A stretch of DNA of 64,000 nt from Marthasterias glacialis. Its lineage: Eukaryota > Echinodermata > Asteroidea > Forcipulatida > Asteriidae. The notes beneath the pieces were generated by a model that was not told where the DNA came from, did not search any database, and saw only the letters and a list, made by a program, of their open reading frames with translations. Made by a program: the position numbers and the translations under genes. This document shows positions 43,701 to 55,908 of this stretch, in pieces (positions within the stretch are counted from its first letter, which is position 1; the number at the start of each line of letters is the position of its first letter). The DNA is taken from assembly GCA_911728455.2 (NCBI GenBank), contig OU452230.1:3836256-3900255 (forward strand). The letters run 5' to 3'.

Positions 43701-46700
43701 TGGCCTCCTGAAGTTTGTTTTGCTATTTCTAAACATAATCTGAAAGACCAGGACCAATTCCTAGTAAATACTCGAAATAAAGAAGTTGTTCTTAGTTAAT
43801 TTAAAAGTTACTTGTGATTCGATATTACCTTTTATTGACCAAATTCACCTGATGTCATCATCACAATAATCTTGGTTGCGCCATTTTGGTAGTCAACGTC
43901 CCTGTGTGTTACACAGTGTATAGTGTGAATTTTAGGCGATGCAGTGTTTACACGCTTCTCTGTTGACTACCAAAATGGTGAATCTGGCACAGTCGCCATG
44001 CGTGCCGTGCCGTGCGTGCAAGGGGTCAATATTAGATTAGTTTTCTTTTCATATTCCATAAACATAATCTGCTAATCGCAATACCTTCATAGGTCTTTCA
44101 TGTACATGAATCTGTTGGAAAAGAGGTGAACACCATGGTTTGTTTTTGTTTATTTTTTTGTTTTTTTAAACCTTCAAACACAAATTTAAGACTAATTGCA
44201 CAGTTACACTTTTGGTATTGGTATAAGTTTTTTTTTTTTTTTTTTTTTTGTGAGCATCAAAGGGCCCTTCAGCCACCTAAGAGCTTCCCAATCAATTTAT
44301 CAACTTTCACTTTTCACTTTTTTGTATAGTCAAAGCTACTCAAGTAAAGAAAAAGAAGTCTCTGGAAGCAACACTGAGAGCAAAAGAAGAGAAGAGGAAA
44401 AAAGAACGAGCTTCAAGGAAAGAGGAGGTGAGGGCAATGTACATGGTTGTGGTTTGCAACATTCAACCATTCTCAAATCCCTTGAAACATTTTGCCTAGT
44501 TTTAATCATTCTTCTTGAGCATCGATGCAGACGACAAATCATCTGAAGTGATCTTAAGATTATCCTGCGCTGGAACCGTAAGGTTTCCGTTACATCATGG
44601 CCGTGTTTGGACCCGGATGACTTGACTAGAGAGGGCGCTGTACCACTTTGCCAATGAAAATATGATTATAAACCAGCGGGGTGATTATAAATCAGCGTGG
44701 TACCACGGTAGTTTTTTCCCCGGGAATGATGGATGCCCTGACTAACCATGGTTATGAATGGAGATAGGTATAGGGAAGAAATGCTGAATTAAACAAGCGG
44801 TAACTCGAGGTAATTTCAAGGTTGAACCCGGATAACCCTGGAGAACCTCAAAACACCTCAAGGCTAACCTCAAGTTACTGCCTGTATAATTTCGCATTCC
44901 ACCCTAATTCCACCTACATTTACATGAACAGTGTACATTGTCATTTCAGGGTGTGGGTGTTGAGTGTTTAGGGACTTCGATTGATAAATTGAAATGGGGC
45001 ACCAACAGAAACCATGTTTGATCGTGAAGTCTCACTCTCAACTCACTTGAGTACGGACAAAGACCAGGGCCCAATTTCATGGCTCTGCTTACTGCGTCAT
45101 TCTCCGCTTACGAAGACCATTCGCCGCTTATGAGGTTAGCGCCGATTTTCTGCGCTAGCTGTGTAAGCGAGGAATCCTTAGCTATGTGAACTACGCACGC
45201 GCACAAGCAAAAATTCCTTTCTAACCCGTGAAATACGCTTAAGTAAGCCCGGAATTTTCTGCTTACATAAGCGCCGATTTTTCGCTTACGGTAAGCAGAG
45301 CCATGAAATTGGGCCCCAGAGCTCTACCTCATCCTCCAGCTGCTTGCATCACAAGCAAGTCACATTTTGTCGGACTTTGCCGGTTGCTACAACATATCAA
45401 ATTATCCATACTATCTTTAAAATGAAACATCTGTTTTAAACAAGATGTACGTACAAAAATCACATGAGTTACTGATCCTTCATTAGCCTAGTTAGATTTT
45501 TTTAAAAGATGACCGGTTTTCCTCCTCTAGCAGGAGCAAGAACAACTTACTCCAGAGGACCAGGCGGCAGAAAAATTAAGACAGCAGAAGCTACAAGAAG
45601 AGTCGGATTTACAGCTTGCAAGAGAAACATTTGGTGCGTATCAGTGTAGGATTGGAGGTTAAGCTAATTGTGTCTTTAGCAACTAGTTGGATATTTAATC
45701 TCTGTGACCAAGTAACTATCTTGGTGTCATCACACCTGCTGGCCGATAAACATAAGATCAGTGAGTCGCAGAAATAAATCACCAACATGAATCTGTGACT
45801 GTTCTTGTAACTGTGGTTGATGCACAACTTATTTATTTCTGGTCCCTACACGTGGTCACTGGTGGTTTGCTTGTTAAAGTTCTATTTCGTTTATACTTCT
45901 CTTTGTACCCAGTATGGTCTGTTTATGCCAGTTCAGGTTACGGATAGATCGCGATAACTGGAACAAAAGGACCTTTTAGTACCAAAAACGTGGCACAACC
46001 CTGAACATATTTTTGATTTCGAGAAAAGAGATGAGCAAGCGCACAGCACCACCAAGCATCCAAAAACTTGAAACCCTTTTTTACTGGCGAGTTGATATAG
46101 CGCCCTCATGTTTCAAATAAATTTGTTCCAACAATCAGCGTAAATGTTCTCCTGTTGCACTTTCATAAGCTATCAGGCTGCATATAAGACCAATGACCCT
46201 CAAAAGTACACAGAAAGACTACAACATTCACCAGTTGTGGTTGCTGTTGTTGTTTTTGTTTTTTTGTTTTGGGGTCTTTTTCTTCGTGAAGACCAAAGTG
46301 ATACACAATTTGCTTATTAAAATAGATGTTCATTTTTCCATCGGGGATAAGAATGTTATTTGTGTTTTTTTTGCCCATACAGCGATGTGTGTTAAGCACT
46401 GTATACAGGGTACTTTCCCGAGTCCTGTGAAAAAAAAAACCTCACAGGCATATTCCTCGGGTGAGGTTCGAACCCACAACCCCTGCCATTCTAGAGCAGA
46501 TATCCTACCAACTAGACATACCGGGGGTATATTTGGTTTGCCGAGACTACCGAGATTGCCCCGTAGCTAGAGGCAGTTTGCATCCTATTAGCAGTGGGTA
46601 CTGCAACCATTATAATAGATGTTAATTTTTGCATCGGGGATAAAGAATATTAATTTGCTTATTCCATGGTGCATAGAATAAATCATTTCTCTTCCCCTTC

Positions 46701-48745
46701 CCCCCCCCTCCCACCCCCGGAATCCATCTCAGGTGTTGACCCTGATGACAGATCAAGGATAGACTCGTTAAATCCCACAACGGAAGAAGAATTCCAACAA
46801 CTAGGCAAACTCCTACAAGAGAAGTTACAGCCCCTGGAGAGATCACCGCACTACGTTGATATGCTTGACGCGTTGTTCCAAGCTTGCAGTTTAAGTTGTA
46901 AGTACCACATTCTTCAGGGGCGGGCAGGTTGACCTTAGAATATTTAGTTTAACCCTAACTCCCTAGCTTTAATTACTTAGCAGGGCTTGCGCTAACTTAT
47001 TATCCTGACGGCAATTCTTTTCCCGACGAGCCCTTATCTTTAAGTTGAATTTATTGTTTTTCCTTTTTTTTGGTGAACTAACCGGTTTTACTATACCTAA
47101 AATAGTTTAACTAACCAAGTGAACCATATTTTAGCAATATCACATGCAGGAATTTTGCCAATGCCATCCATTTACTAAAGACCCTGTCCGAAATTCATGT
47201 TGATCCATCAAAAGTACAGATGACGAAAAGTGTTCAACTTTTGGCTATGACTTACCGGTCCACACTTTTTCAACTGATGATAATTCAAGAGTGTTTTTCA
47301 ATTTGTTATTCCCCCCCTCCCCTTTCTTGATAGTGGAAGCAGATCAAGTAAAAAGACTAGGTACGAGTCTAACAGCAATAGCGAATGAGAAGGTGAAGGC
47401 CCAAAAGGTGAGATAAGAGTTCTGTAGGGGGTGTATATTACTAGCCACCACGTCCCAATTGACTGTAATTTTGACCACAAGAGGGCGCATTCAACTGCGA
47501 ATTTCCTTGTATCACGATTACAGTTGTCTCTTATTTCGACTGCCTGTATGTTGTTTTCTTGTATCAATGGCCAAACAAATAAAAACAATAACAATGATGG
47601 AAAAAAAAACCAGTTTTGTTTTACTTGTTTTGCATCAAGTACATTTGGTTCACACACGCCCTCACACAGTCAAAAATACCGCCAGTTAGATACAGCTGCT
47701 TTAAGCACAGAAAGTAGCTGAACACACACACAAAAATTGAACTTACCAGAATAAGGTTACCAGCCAACATACCACTCTGTGTGCCGTCTGTGACTGGTAT
47801 CCTGCTAATTTTTGCCCAGCAGAAAAATGTTTTGGAAAAGTTTCTGTTTAAAGCAGCTCTGTGAAATAGACCGTTCCGGCTTTGGCAACAAGCCCCGCCC
47901 ACACACCTTAGTTTATGAACGTTTATGCGGCACGTGTGACCGAGTTTGACCGAGGTCACATGACCAAAAGGCGTGATCCAATTGGTCAATGCGCACAAGT
48001 TGATTGACGGGCCTGAACGGTCTATTGGAGCCAGATCTGAAGAGCAGCTAACACCAAACACTCTCCTGGGATTCCTTTCAATGCTCTTTTGTGGTCACTA
48101 TGCTGGTATTACAGTGTTAAGTAAATTTGTAAGGTTCTGCATTTTTTCTTACACGACCTTTCAGCCAATTTTGTGTAAAATACCACTATCCTGTTAATAT
48201 AAATTATTATGTCACACGCCGGTGCATCTGCTGCACGCCAAATGGTTTTTTGCTACTTCCGGTTCCAAAGCTGGCAGAGGCTTCTGTATTATTTTGCCGA
48301 AATACACTCATTCCTTCGTTCAAAGACATTTCTTATGAAAGAAACCGGTATTTCTGATAAAACCTTGAGTCTTTGCAAGACACATTTGAAAGGCAAGTCC
48401 AGAAATTGTGTCGTTCTAACATAAATCATCAAAGGCAAAAAATTCAATGCATTTCCTATGGGCTTCTGGCAATCGATTGAACCAGTCTGTGTGAAGTGTG
48501 CAATGAATTTATGTCACACTTACCAACAGGAGAATTTCATTAATTAAGTGGTACTTGGTTGACAGCCTGTCCTTTGTCTATTGTTTTTTTTTTTTTGGGG
48601 GGGGGGTAGGATTGGGGAGGAAGGCTGTCCAACAAGGGAGTGTACGAGAGCTTTTTGCTTGACTATTTTCCTACCATTTTCAACCGTTTTTCTGTATAAT
48701 TGTTTTCTTGTCACGCTTGGCGGATACCAGCGCATTATAAGTGTC

Positions 48746-48794
<49 letters not shown>

Positions 48795-49084
48795 CACGGA
48801 CCTTAATATTAATGTACATCTATTGGATCTAGATTCAGGGTCAGTTCTGAGTCAGGGGCTTATAGAGTACAAGGCAATTGATAAGCCGGCTTTTAATATT
48901 ATTGTATTGCATATATACATTGTTGAATATTGCATGTCATGACCGAGCGGTCTAGTGCAGCGGACTCAAGTTCTGGTGGTCAAGTCATCAGGGTGTGGGT
49001 TCGAATCCCGGTCATGACACTTGCGTCCTTAAGAGCTATGCTTTACTATAATTGCTTCTCTTCACCCAGGGATATAAGAACTGT

Positions 49085-49115
<31 letters not shown>

Positions 49116-49617
49116 GCTATATAGCAACTAGTTATTAATTCTTTAAGTATAGCTGGTTGTCAGTATTGAAATCATTGTTTTGTTGTTTCTATCTTTCTAT
49201 ATTATCTTTAATACTTCCTTTGAGTTGACTGTACATTAAAATGTTTTCGCTCATGGAAATTTGTATATTAAAACCAAAGATATTTAGTATTCATATTCTA
49301 GAAATGGTAAATACTTAAAGCTTGTATTTTTATATATTGTGTTTGGCCTCAGTTCTTAATAGTGTCTTCGAGGGTCCTTTTAGACAGATTTCGGCGCTCT
49401 ATAAGAGTTTGTTGTTATTATTTTTTTTTAATATTATAAATTATTTATTGAGTAAAAATTTAAAAGCAAACACTCCATTTTTTTTTTGTTACAGGTCGTC
49501 AAATCCAAGAAGAAGAGCAAAAAGGCTGTTTTAGCGGGCAGCGGCAAGTCCGGTAAGGGACCCGGTCTGGACGATGATTACGACAACTATGGAAACGATA
49601 TGGACGATTTCATGTGA
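40777..49617 (+). CDS. EIF3J: Translation initiation factor eIF3 subunit J, 8 exons, complete
   Basis: eIF3j is a loosely bound eIF3 subunit that contacts the 40S decoding centre and aids start-site selection and ribosome recycling. Exons: 40777-40789, 40923-41011, 43160-43220, 44330-44427, 45531-45633, 46733-46897, 47334-47407, 49495-49617. All introns are GT-AG, phases agree, and the total is 241 codons plus TGA; the human protein is 258 aa. The N-terminus is short and acidic, with FNKVVATDRWDGEDEEEDVK and DTWEDSDSEK matching the family's WEGEDEDEDVKDNWDDDDDE region. A Lys/Glu-rich helix follows (about 56-110), then LTPEDQAAEKLRQQKLQEES and LARETFGV, the most conserved part. The C-terminus is basic (SKKKSKK region), then acidic with a terminal MDDFM like the family's YEDFM. 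No defects seen. Confidence 0.96.
42683..42733. repeat. Perfect 25-bp inverted repeat with 1-bp centre (EIF3J intron 2)
   Basis: atgctgtttctcaccagccaaattc is followed by one A and then its exact reverse complement ending at 42733. The right arm touches the end of the TTAACCCTAACTCC repeat. No mismatch is present, so the palindrome is young or maintained. Confidence 0.85.
42734..42960 (+). repeat. 'TTAACCCTAACTCC' repeat, uninterrupted copy
   Basis: ttaaccctaactcccctgagtgatttactaggatccttccccactc..caacaccatatgggtaactcaacacccaaactgtggtactctgattatggtggtatgcctgaactcatg...caaaatc..ctgctgttagaatttgatggaatagggaactgtaagggttaa. Same family as 14016-14411 and supplies the empty target site for the MITE nested there. 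Confidence 0.75.
43881..43978. repeat. Short inverted-repeat element (EIF3J intron 3)
   Basis: Perfect 17-bp arms, ccattttggtagtcaac (43881-43897) and gttgactaccaaaatgg (43962-43978), around a 64-nt interior. Probably a degenerate foldback. Confidence 0.5.
45067..45316. mobile_element. Foldback element, GGGCCCAATTTCATGGCTCTGCTTAC ends
   Basis: gggcccaatttcatggctctgcttactgcg and cgcttacggtaagcagagccatgaaattgggccc are near-perfect inverted ends; the inside repeats CGCTTAY and GCGCCGATTTT. Related ends occur at 51872-52129 and 7255-7364. EIF3J intron 4. Confidence 0.75.
46385..46530 (-). repeat. tRNA-like repeat, type 5
   Basis: On the minus strand: ccggtatgtctagttggtaggatatctgctctagaatggcaggggttgtgggttcgaacctcacccgagg has box A (TGTCTAGTTGGTAGGA) and box B (GGTTCGAACC), then gaatatgcctgtgaggttttttttt and acaggactcgggaaagtaccctg. 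It lacks a proper tRNA acceptor stem, so I call it a SINE head and not a tRNA gene. EIF3J intron 5. Confidence 0.55.
47865..48027. repeat. Foldback element, AATAGACCGTTC ends
   Basis: aatagaccgttccggc and gcctgaacggtctatt are inverted ends; the inside has gcccc.gccc, cgtgtgaccgagtttgaccgaggtcacatg and ccaattggtcaatgcgc. It is related to the AATAGACCGATCC family by its terminal ten bases and interior CCAATTGGTCAAT. EIF3J intron 7. Confidence 0.6.
48187..48533 (+). repeat. Foldback-type repeat, TATCCTG ends, copy B
   Basis: tatcctgttaatataaattattatgtcacacgcc..gctacttccggttccaaagctgg, a ttcgttcaaagacatttctta block, aaaccttgagtctttgcaagacac, ..tctggcaatcgattgaaccagt.. and an aaccaacagga end. The same order in reverse is at 5870-6159. 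EIF3J intron 7. Confidence 0.65.
48751..48792 (+). repeat. (ATT)n microsatellite
   Basis: About 14 perfect ATT units in EIF3J intron 7. A second (ATT)n run at 49087-49115 forms the tail of the neighbouring SINE, so both runs may derive from SINE tails. Confidence 0.9.
48939..49115 (+). repeat. tRNA-derived SINE, type 1, short copy with (ATT)n tail
   Basis: catgaccgagcggtctagtgc box A region, gtgggttcgaatcccggtcatgacacttgcgtccttaag, ataattgcttctcttcacccagggatataagaactgtgtattattatt. The body is short and ends in a trinucleotide repeat. Confidence 0.75.
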
Positions 49618-50721
49618 CCCTCATCTCTGGTCAGTCGTGCAGCATGAGGCAATATAGATATGTAAAGTTATTAACTCTTATATTTTTTTTCTCTCAAGAA
49701 ATATAAAGGGTTCAGTTACATTTAACTCTGCATTTTGTTAAATTTAACTGAAGGTATGGTACATCATTGATTTGGGGGGGGGGGAAACAATTATGTTTCT
49801 GCCCTGGACACCACCGTGCTGCCAGCCTGTGAACATTTCATTGAATTGGATCGTCACATGTTATTGTTTACAACATTGATAAGATTAAATATAAAAATTT
49901 GAACAGATTTGCACACAACTTATATGGTATGACATTGTATGAAGGTGGTCACGGTGGAAAACTTCCCTTGAAATAGTCTTGCTTGAAACACTAGTCGTTG
50001 AGAAATAAGTAAAAGAAAAAAATTAGTTTTGGTCCGAAGCCTGATGCTTGAAAATCGTGAAAACATGTAATGGTGTTTTTCACTAATTTCTCGTGACGTC
50101 AGTGACCGATTGAGCTTAAACTTTTGCAGGTTTGTTATTTTATGTATAATGTGTATGTTCGGTCGCATAAAAAATTTGGATACTGGTCTTCAAATATTAC
50201 CAATGTTGTCTGCAGGCTTAAAAAACACTGAAACATTTTTTTTTTTTTTTTTTTTTTTTTGTGAGGGATTTTCTGCACAATCATATAAGTTTTGTCTCGA
50301 CACGGAAAATCAAAGTCAAAACAGTTCTTGGGAACCATTTGTTTACACAGTAATGCAGATGGAAAAGTTTCTCTGAATATTTGGTTTTGGTATCATGTTT
50401 GGAAAATAAAAAAAAAGCTTTCGCAGTCATTTCATCCCCTTGTACAGCGTAGCAAATTACTACTCAAAACTCATCCTTTGCTACTCAAAACTAGAATTCA
50501 GTGAGCACAAAATATGTTTTAGTAAAACGGTATTTTTGCTATGCAAAATTGATGGACAAAACCATACCCTGTTTGAGACTAAGAGTCCTTCATTGACTTG
50601 TATCGATTATCACCAATCATGTAGCATACCTTAATTCTTTAGAGGGACTTGCCAGTACTGGTAGACAAGCTACCTCACAATAAAGGGGATGGCTTCGGTG
50701 GTCCGTAATAATGCCGTCAAA

Positions 50722-50882
50722 TTTACTAGGACCCTTCCTCGCTGGATCAAAGTCAAACACCATGTGGTAAGACTCAACACCCAAGCTGTTGGATTCTGAT
50801 AATCAGCTCACTGGTGCAGTCCTCAGTCCAACATAATTAAACAAAACACGCATGTGGATTTTGAAGGGTAAGAGGTGGTTAA
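50722..50882 (+). repeat. 'TTAACCCTAACTCC' family, diverged third copy
   Basis: ctaggacccttcctcgctgg, caaacaccatgtggtaagactcaacacccaagctgttggattctgata, gcagtcctcagtccaacataattaaacaaaac and attttgaagggtaagaggtggttaatg align with the copies at 42734 and 14016. Confidence 0.55.
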
Positions 50883-51591
50883 TGTAACTTGCGTTAGCTA
50901 GTCTTCAAGTTTGGAGAGACAATGCTTGATTAAAACCAGTTTCGCTCAAGAAACCCCCCCCCCCCGAAAAAAAACAGTGGGAAGCCAGTCAAAAACAGTA
51001 CGCATCACATGGTTATAATTGGCTGGTAACCTATACTGCTCGGGTAAATTGTTTTATATTCAGGGATGAAGTATATGTAAATATAAACAGGCAGTCTGCT
51101 GGTTAAATGGACTTCTTCAACCCGCATGGTGCTGATGAGTCCTGGCAAACAATCTACGACCAGTGTCGATGGATGGTGATAACAAGTGGCTTGTCGTTGT
51201 TGAAGGCTTTTTTCCATCTGGGCACCTTTGACCTCCAAGGGAAATTAAATACATTCAGTCTGGAATCAAGAAGTTCCGTGGTTTTCCCAATTTCTGGAAA
51301 AATTGACAACACTTTTCAAACATAGGGCCGACATCCATGAAACAAACCAGTTGCTCAAACTAAAACATGGTTTCGAAAAGAGACCGGATACCACCACTGT
51401 CTTAACATTGTGATCTGAATGATTATCATAGAATTGTGGTGAAGATCCATCCCAGAATGGACTGGGTTGAATAACTCACTTCCTCTTGCTAACTTCATGT
51501 ATTTGAAATATTGTTGTTTGTTTGTTTGCCATCAAATTATTGCCCAGCTTGTACAGTGTTTGATACATTATGAAAGGAGTGTGTAGTTTGT

Positions 51592-51866
51592 AATAGACCG
51601 ATCCATTGAGCCACACCCACTAAACACATTGACCAATCGCAGCGTGACTGCATCATCACTGTACACGTGGGCAGCGCATTGTGCATCTCTTCAATGCCAC
51701 TCTGCAAGACATGAACATGAGTGCTGTAAGTACGCGCAGGCATATTTACATTTTCCAATAGCTTTTTTTTTTATCGTGTCGGACTTTTGTCGGACTTTCG
51801 GTGGCGTACCCAAGGCTGTGATTGGTCAACACGTTTGGAGGCGGGGCTTAATGGGTCGGTCTATTA
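51592..51866. mobile_element. Foldback element, AATAGACCGATCCATT ends
   Basis: aatagaccgatccattgagccacaccca...cattgaccaatcgcagc and ggctgtgattggtcaacacg...ggcggggcttaatgggtcggtctatt are inverted over about 60 bp. Relative of 33751-33916. Confidence 0.75.
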
Positions 51867-51871
51867 TTCCA

Positions 51872-52129
51872 AGGCCCGATTTCATAAAGCTGTTGACCCA
51901 TAAGCAAATTCATGGGCTTTTAGCAGAAAACCTTGCGTCAAGCAAAAGTGTATTTCATAAATGATCGTGAAGATTTGACAGTGCGTGTGGGCGTTCATGT
52001 TGGATTTGCATTGTTGCGTCACTCACCGGCAAGTTGGCGTTTCTTTTGGTTTACTTACGGTTGGCGGTGTTTTATGGCCGCTCCGTAAGCAGAACATTTC
52101 TGCTTACAGGCTTTATGAAATTGGGCCCA
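51872..52129. repeat. Foldback element, GGCCCGATTTCATAAAGC ends
   Basis: ggcccgatttcataaagctgttgacccataagcaaattcatgg and ..ggccgctccgtaagcagaacatttctgcttacaggctttatgaaattgggccc. Terminal match to 45067-45316 and 7255-7364. It begins only 6 bp after the previous element, so two foldbacks lie back to back. Confidence 0.65.
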
Positions 52130-52989
52130 AGTCAGCATGGTTCATGGGTTGTCTGGGTACGTGTAACTTTCATTTTGTGCCTTTGCCAGACTGGGATGAT
52201 CGTGTAGAATTGTTGCCTATTTATTATCCAAGGTGGTGGTATTGATGCCAGTCCAGATAAATGAAATAACTTAAAATCACGTATCTTATCGTCTTCTATC
52301 ATTGCATACACACATCATACCCAGATTTTAACATGCTGGTGTCGATGTAAAATTGTGATACACAATTGGTTTCGAAGGGCAGTGATGCACAACAACAACA
52401 ACAACAAAAACACTTGCTGTGACAGCATTGATGTCAGAATGTAATGGTTGTCGGCTTACTCAATACTTATTTCTTAAAAAAAAGCACCTTAAAAATGCGG
52501 ATTTCTCTTTGAATCCCTTCTCTGCTAGTGCATGTCTTGTTTCCTTTTTTCTTTTCTTTTTTGTGACAAGCATGTACATGTACAAGTTTTACAAAATAAA
52601 ATTTAAAAAAAAATTAAAAATATAAAAACATTAAATGCGGCTAGATAGTCTTGTAACTAAAGAACAACACAAATAGTAGTATTATAATTCTTTCCAGTAC
52701 ACCTTGTATTGATCAAGGAAGAAATGTTGGCTAGTTTGTTCCCAACAACTTTCCCCATCAGAATAGAAAGATCAGAATGTTAAAGTCATGTGGGGTTTTT
52801 TTTTAAGGAGAGAACGTGTTCAGTGAATGTTTAAAAAAAGGGTATATCAATATTTTGGGGGGCATGCCTATTCAAGATACAACACAGGATTGGTATTTAT
52901 CAAAAACAAATTGTCATTGGTATCAGGCTGAAAGCTTACTGGTTAGGAAGTTCATACCAGTTCCAATCTTTTGTAGAAATATTTTTATT

Positions 52990-53097
52990 TTGGGGTGAAC
53001 AAAGAAAAATTGATTGGAGCGGGATTTGAACCTGCGACCACCGGTTTAAAATACTAACGCTCTACCAACTGTGCTATCAAGTAATAGAATTTGAAGA
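52990..53097 (-). repeat. tRNA-like SINE fragment, type 4
   Basis: On the minus strand: gatagcacagttggtagagcgttag box A, ggtggtcgcaggttcaaatcccgctcc box B, aatcaatttttctttgttcacccc. It resembles a tRNA over about 73 nt, but the acceptor stem does not pair well and the 3' extension is shared with other copies, so it is a SINE. Confidence 0.6.
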
Positions 53098-53218
53098 CCC
53101 CATTATCAGCTTTTACCAATCCTATATTTTACCTTTGAAAAAAAATCTGAAGTCGCCTAACAGTAGACCTAGACACGCTGCCGTATAATAGCGTTAATAC
53201 TAGCATATCTAAAGATTG

Positions 53219-53490
53219 AATGAAGATGGATTGGTCGGGTTGGGGTAGTGATATCTTTCCTTGCCTTCCACTTCTGGGACCCCGGTTCGAATCCCACTGG
53301 GGTGTGGGGTGGAGGGCACTTTGTGGTTTGAGTTTTTCAGTCCCTAACCCGACTCTTTGGGGTTTTCCCTCCCACATCTAAAACTGAAACTCCCTTCGTA
53401 GTCTTCTCTCCGCTGGGTTCTTGGCGAGCATAGTTATCTCCCTGAGAATGACCCTGGCTTCACAATCAGAATTAATAAATAAATAAATTA
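53219..53490 (+). repeat. tRNA-derived SINE, type 2
   Basis: ggttggggtagtgatatctttccttgcc, tgggaccccggttcgaatcccactgggg (box B near 53283), ggtttgagtttttcagtccctaacc, ggggttttccctcccacatctaaaactgaaac, ccttcgtagtcttctctcc, ending in (AATA)n near 53475-53500. Confidence 0.75.
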
Positions 53491-53784
53491 AAATAAATAG
53501 AGAATACGATGATGACAACACGGTGTGCTTGGGTGATTCCAATCACACGTGCTCCAGAAGACACATTTTGTCCCAATAATGGAAAAGCAAGTTAATGTTG
53601 ATTACAAGGCCTGTATTGGTATTTATTATTGGTAAAGAATAAAGTTCAGCGGTTTTAATTATGAAGTTATTGGTGTGGTGGCAAGCAAACTTATCTTTCC
53701 AATGCCGAAAGTATTTAATAGTGGTATGAATTAATAAAGCAAGCAATAAACCACAAGGGAAGCCGACTGGGTAAATTAAAAAAA

Positions 53785-53892
53785 ATATTGGGTGAACAAG
53801 GACAAAATTACTGCAGCGAGATTTGAACCTGCGACCACCGACGTTCTCCCAACTGAGCTATCCAGTCCTAATGTTGGCGGTCTCCTCTATCC
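53785..53892 (-). repeat. tRNA-like SINE fragment, type 4
   Basis: On the minus strand: ggactggatagctcagttgggagaacg (box A TAGCTCAGTTGG), tcggtggtcgcaggttcaaatctcgctgc (box B), agtaattttgtccttgttcaccc. Closest to 52990-53097. Confidence 0.6.
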
Positions 53893-54290
53893 TTGTTCGG
53901 GGTGCCAGTCGGAAGCAATTCAACCGGTTACTGCTGTGTAGCCAGGGATCACGCCCGAATTAGTGAAGCAATAACAAGAAAAGGTTAATTATTTATCTCA
54001 ATGTAGGCTACTTCTAAAAACAAGGCCAAAATGAAATATTTATGTCTTTTAAGTGTTCGTGTTTGTAGATCATCTGTTAATTATACATGATAATTGAGGC
54101 AGTTTCCATAAAACAATAAATGATATATTAAATGCCTATTGTTCGGCGGTAGCTGTGAGTCGCTTAATAACAACTGAATGGACAGGTCTTGAAATGGTGA
54201 TTAGGAAGGCTCTCTCTTGATGGGAAAGTACATCAATATTTTAAATGGACAACTTATGTATCTTAGTTCCCATCCTCCCATCCGTTTCGA

Positions 54291-54662
54291 GTGTCGTGGC
54301 TGAGCGCTCAAGATCACCGGCCGGACTCACGTTCTGGTGCTGTTGGCAGCAGAGTGTGGGTTCGAATCCCGGTCGCGGCACTTGTGTCCATGAGCAAGAT
54401 ACTTTACCATAATTGCTTTGTCCTTCGGATGGGACATTAAGCCGTTGGTCCTGTGTACTAGGATGGGTTGTGCACCTAAAAAAAAACAGAACACTTATCC
54501 TGGAAGAGTAGGGGTTTACCCCGGTGTTTCTGGTTCACATGGCAAGCACCCTTATCTACAGGTTTCCTCAGGCTTGAGAGCTACAGTGATTAAGTTCACT
54601 TATGAGGCATCCTTGGTTTCATTACCAGAAATATATAATAATAATAATATAATAATATATAG
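54291..54662 (+). repeat. tRNA-derived SINE, type 1 head with shared 3' tail
   Basis: gtgtcgtggctgagcgctc, cagagtgtgggttcgaatcccggtcgcggcacttgtgtccatgagcaag, tttgtccttcggatgggacattaagccg, ..aacacttatcctggaagag, caggtttcctcaggcttgagagctacagtg..aggcatccttggtttcattaccagaaatatata, (ATA)n. This is the most complete copy of this subtype and includes the full shared tail. Confidence 0.85.
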
Positions 54663-55526
54663 ACCTTGTGCAACTTCATCGCAGATCACACAAACGTGCC
54701 ATTGCCATTTTGGTGATCCGCTCTCCATTAGAAAAGTACTTTCGGTTCATGTTTATTGTAAATATTTAACAGATTCTGTAGCAGGAATTGTGTATTGTTG
54801 CCGAAAATTGAACACTATATCACGTCACTTAATGAATTTACACATACCAAGCTTACTTTCATAAAAATAAGATATTATGTGGTAATACACAAAACTAATT
54901 AATACGTGTGTCAGCCTGACGCGCAGCAGCACATACTTGCATGACTTGAGCGTAACGAAAGATTTGTTCTTTGCAGTGATTGGCTCAATAGACCTTATAC
55001 ACATGACGTCATTTGAGTGGGGCGCCCTCGCCTGGAGGTCAAAATGAGGTTGTTCATTGGCCAATCCTGGGCGCCGCGCGTACAAATCTCTGCGTTTCCA
55101 TTGTTTCATCATCGATTTACCTCCGCACCTTGCATGGCGCACCGGATTGTAATAGCTGCACGCAAATAAAATTTGCACTGGTGGTCACCACACTAATTGC
55201 AATGAGTTCTACATAAAGCCTACATTAAAGTACTATAGGACAGATTTTTGGCCGATTTGAGCATAACATTAAGATTTAAAGTTTTAATAGATTTTTCAAT
55301 TTGTTTAAATATAAGAATGTTGTAAGCTTTCAACTTCATAAGTGGTAGTTACCGGTAACTCAAAGGTAAAAGATGATTTTTTTGACGGGATCCCGACATG
55401 ATCTCACGTCCATCAGCCATGTACAAACAATTTTGCGTGCTACATGCACTTTATACGGGGACCACCTCGGAAAACGGACATCATTTGATTAACAATTTTT
55501 TTATATCAAATTATTATATATTTTGA

Positions 55527-55558
<32 letters not shown>

Positions 55559-55908
55559 TTACAATTCGGCTGATGCCGCGATTTGTAATTTTTTTTATAT
55601 TAATAAACCGTGAATGAATGAATACCGCACGCCACTGCAATGCGGCATTATTACACGGATTGTATTTTGCGCATGCGTGTGAAAGACAATAAGTTTCAAG
55701 CGTGAAAGCTCTGAGCACATCTCAGACAATAAATACGGTGACTCTCCATAGTATATGGTTAAACCAGTCCATAAAACACGCGGTATCAAAAACTGTTTCA
55801 TACGACAGATTTAATTTCGAAGCTGCTTGGTGGAATTTATTTCCTTCGATCAGCCCACCCACTTGCAGTTTTTTGTTTGAGTGGGATTTTGGTGGCTATA
55901 TATGAGGA

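Larger units (their letters stand above)
50883..55908. other. Intergenic region EIF3J to the lectin gene
   Basis: Five kilobases with no supportable gene. It holds the foldbacks at 51592-51866 and 51872-52129, tRNA-like fragments at 52990-53097 and 53785-53892, SINEs at 53219-53490 and 54291-54662, a (CAA)n run near 52389, and a run of about 24 T at 55528-55552. A non-repetitive stretch at 55560-55908 precedes the lectin and may hold its promoter. Confidence 0.6.

Noticed and set aside
46455..46528. Possible tRNA gene on the minus strand
   Set aside because: The A and B boxes are good but arm pairing is incomplete and a non-tRNA extension follows directly; kept as a repeat.
48581..48793. Open frame ending in a poly-tyrosine run
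   Set aside because: The run is the (ATT)n microsatellite read in one frame.
53014..53086. Possible tRNA gene on the minus strand
   Set aside because: Boxes A and B are present but the acceptor stem does not pair and the same head plus extension recurs at 53785-53892 and 18843-18961, so it is a SINE.
54418..54864. 148-codon plus-strand frame
   Set aside because: Mostly SINE body and tail sequence; no gene.
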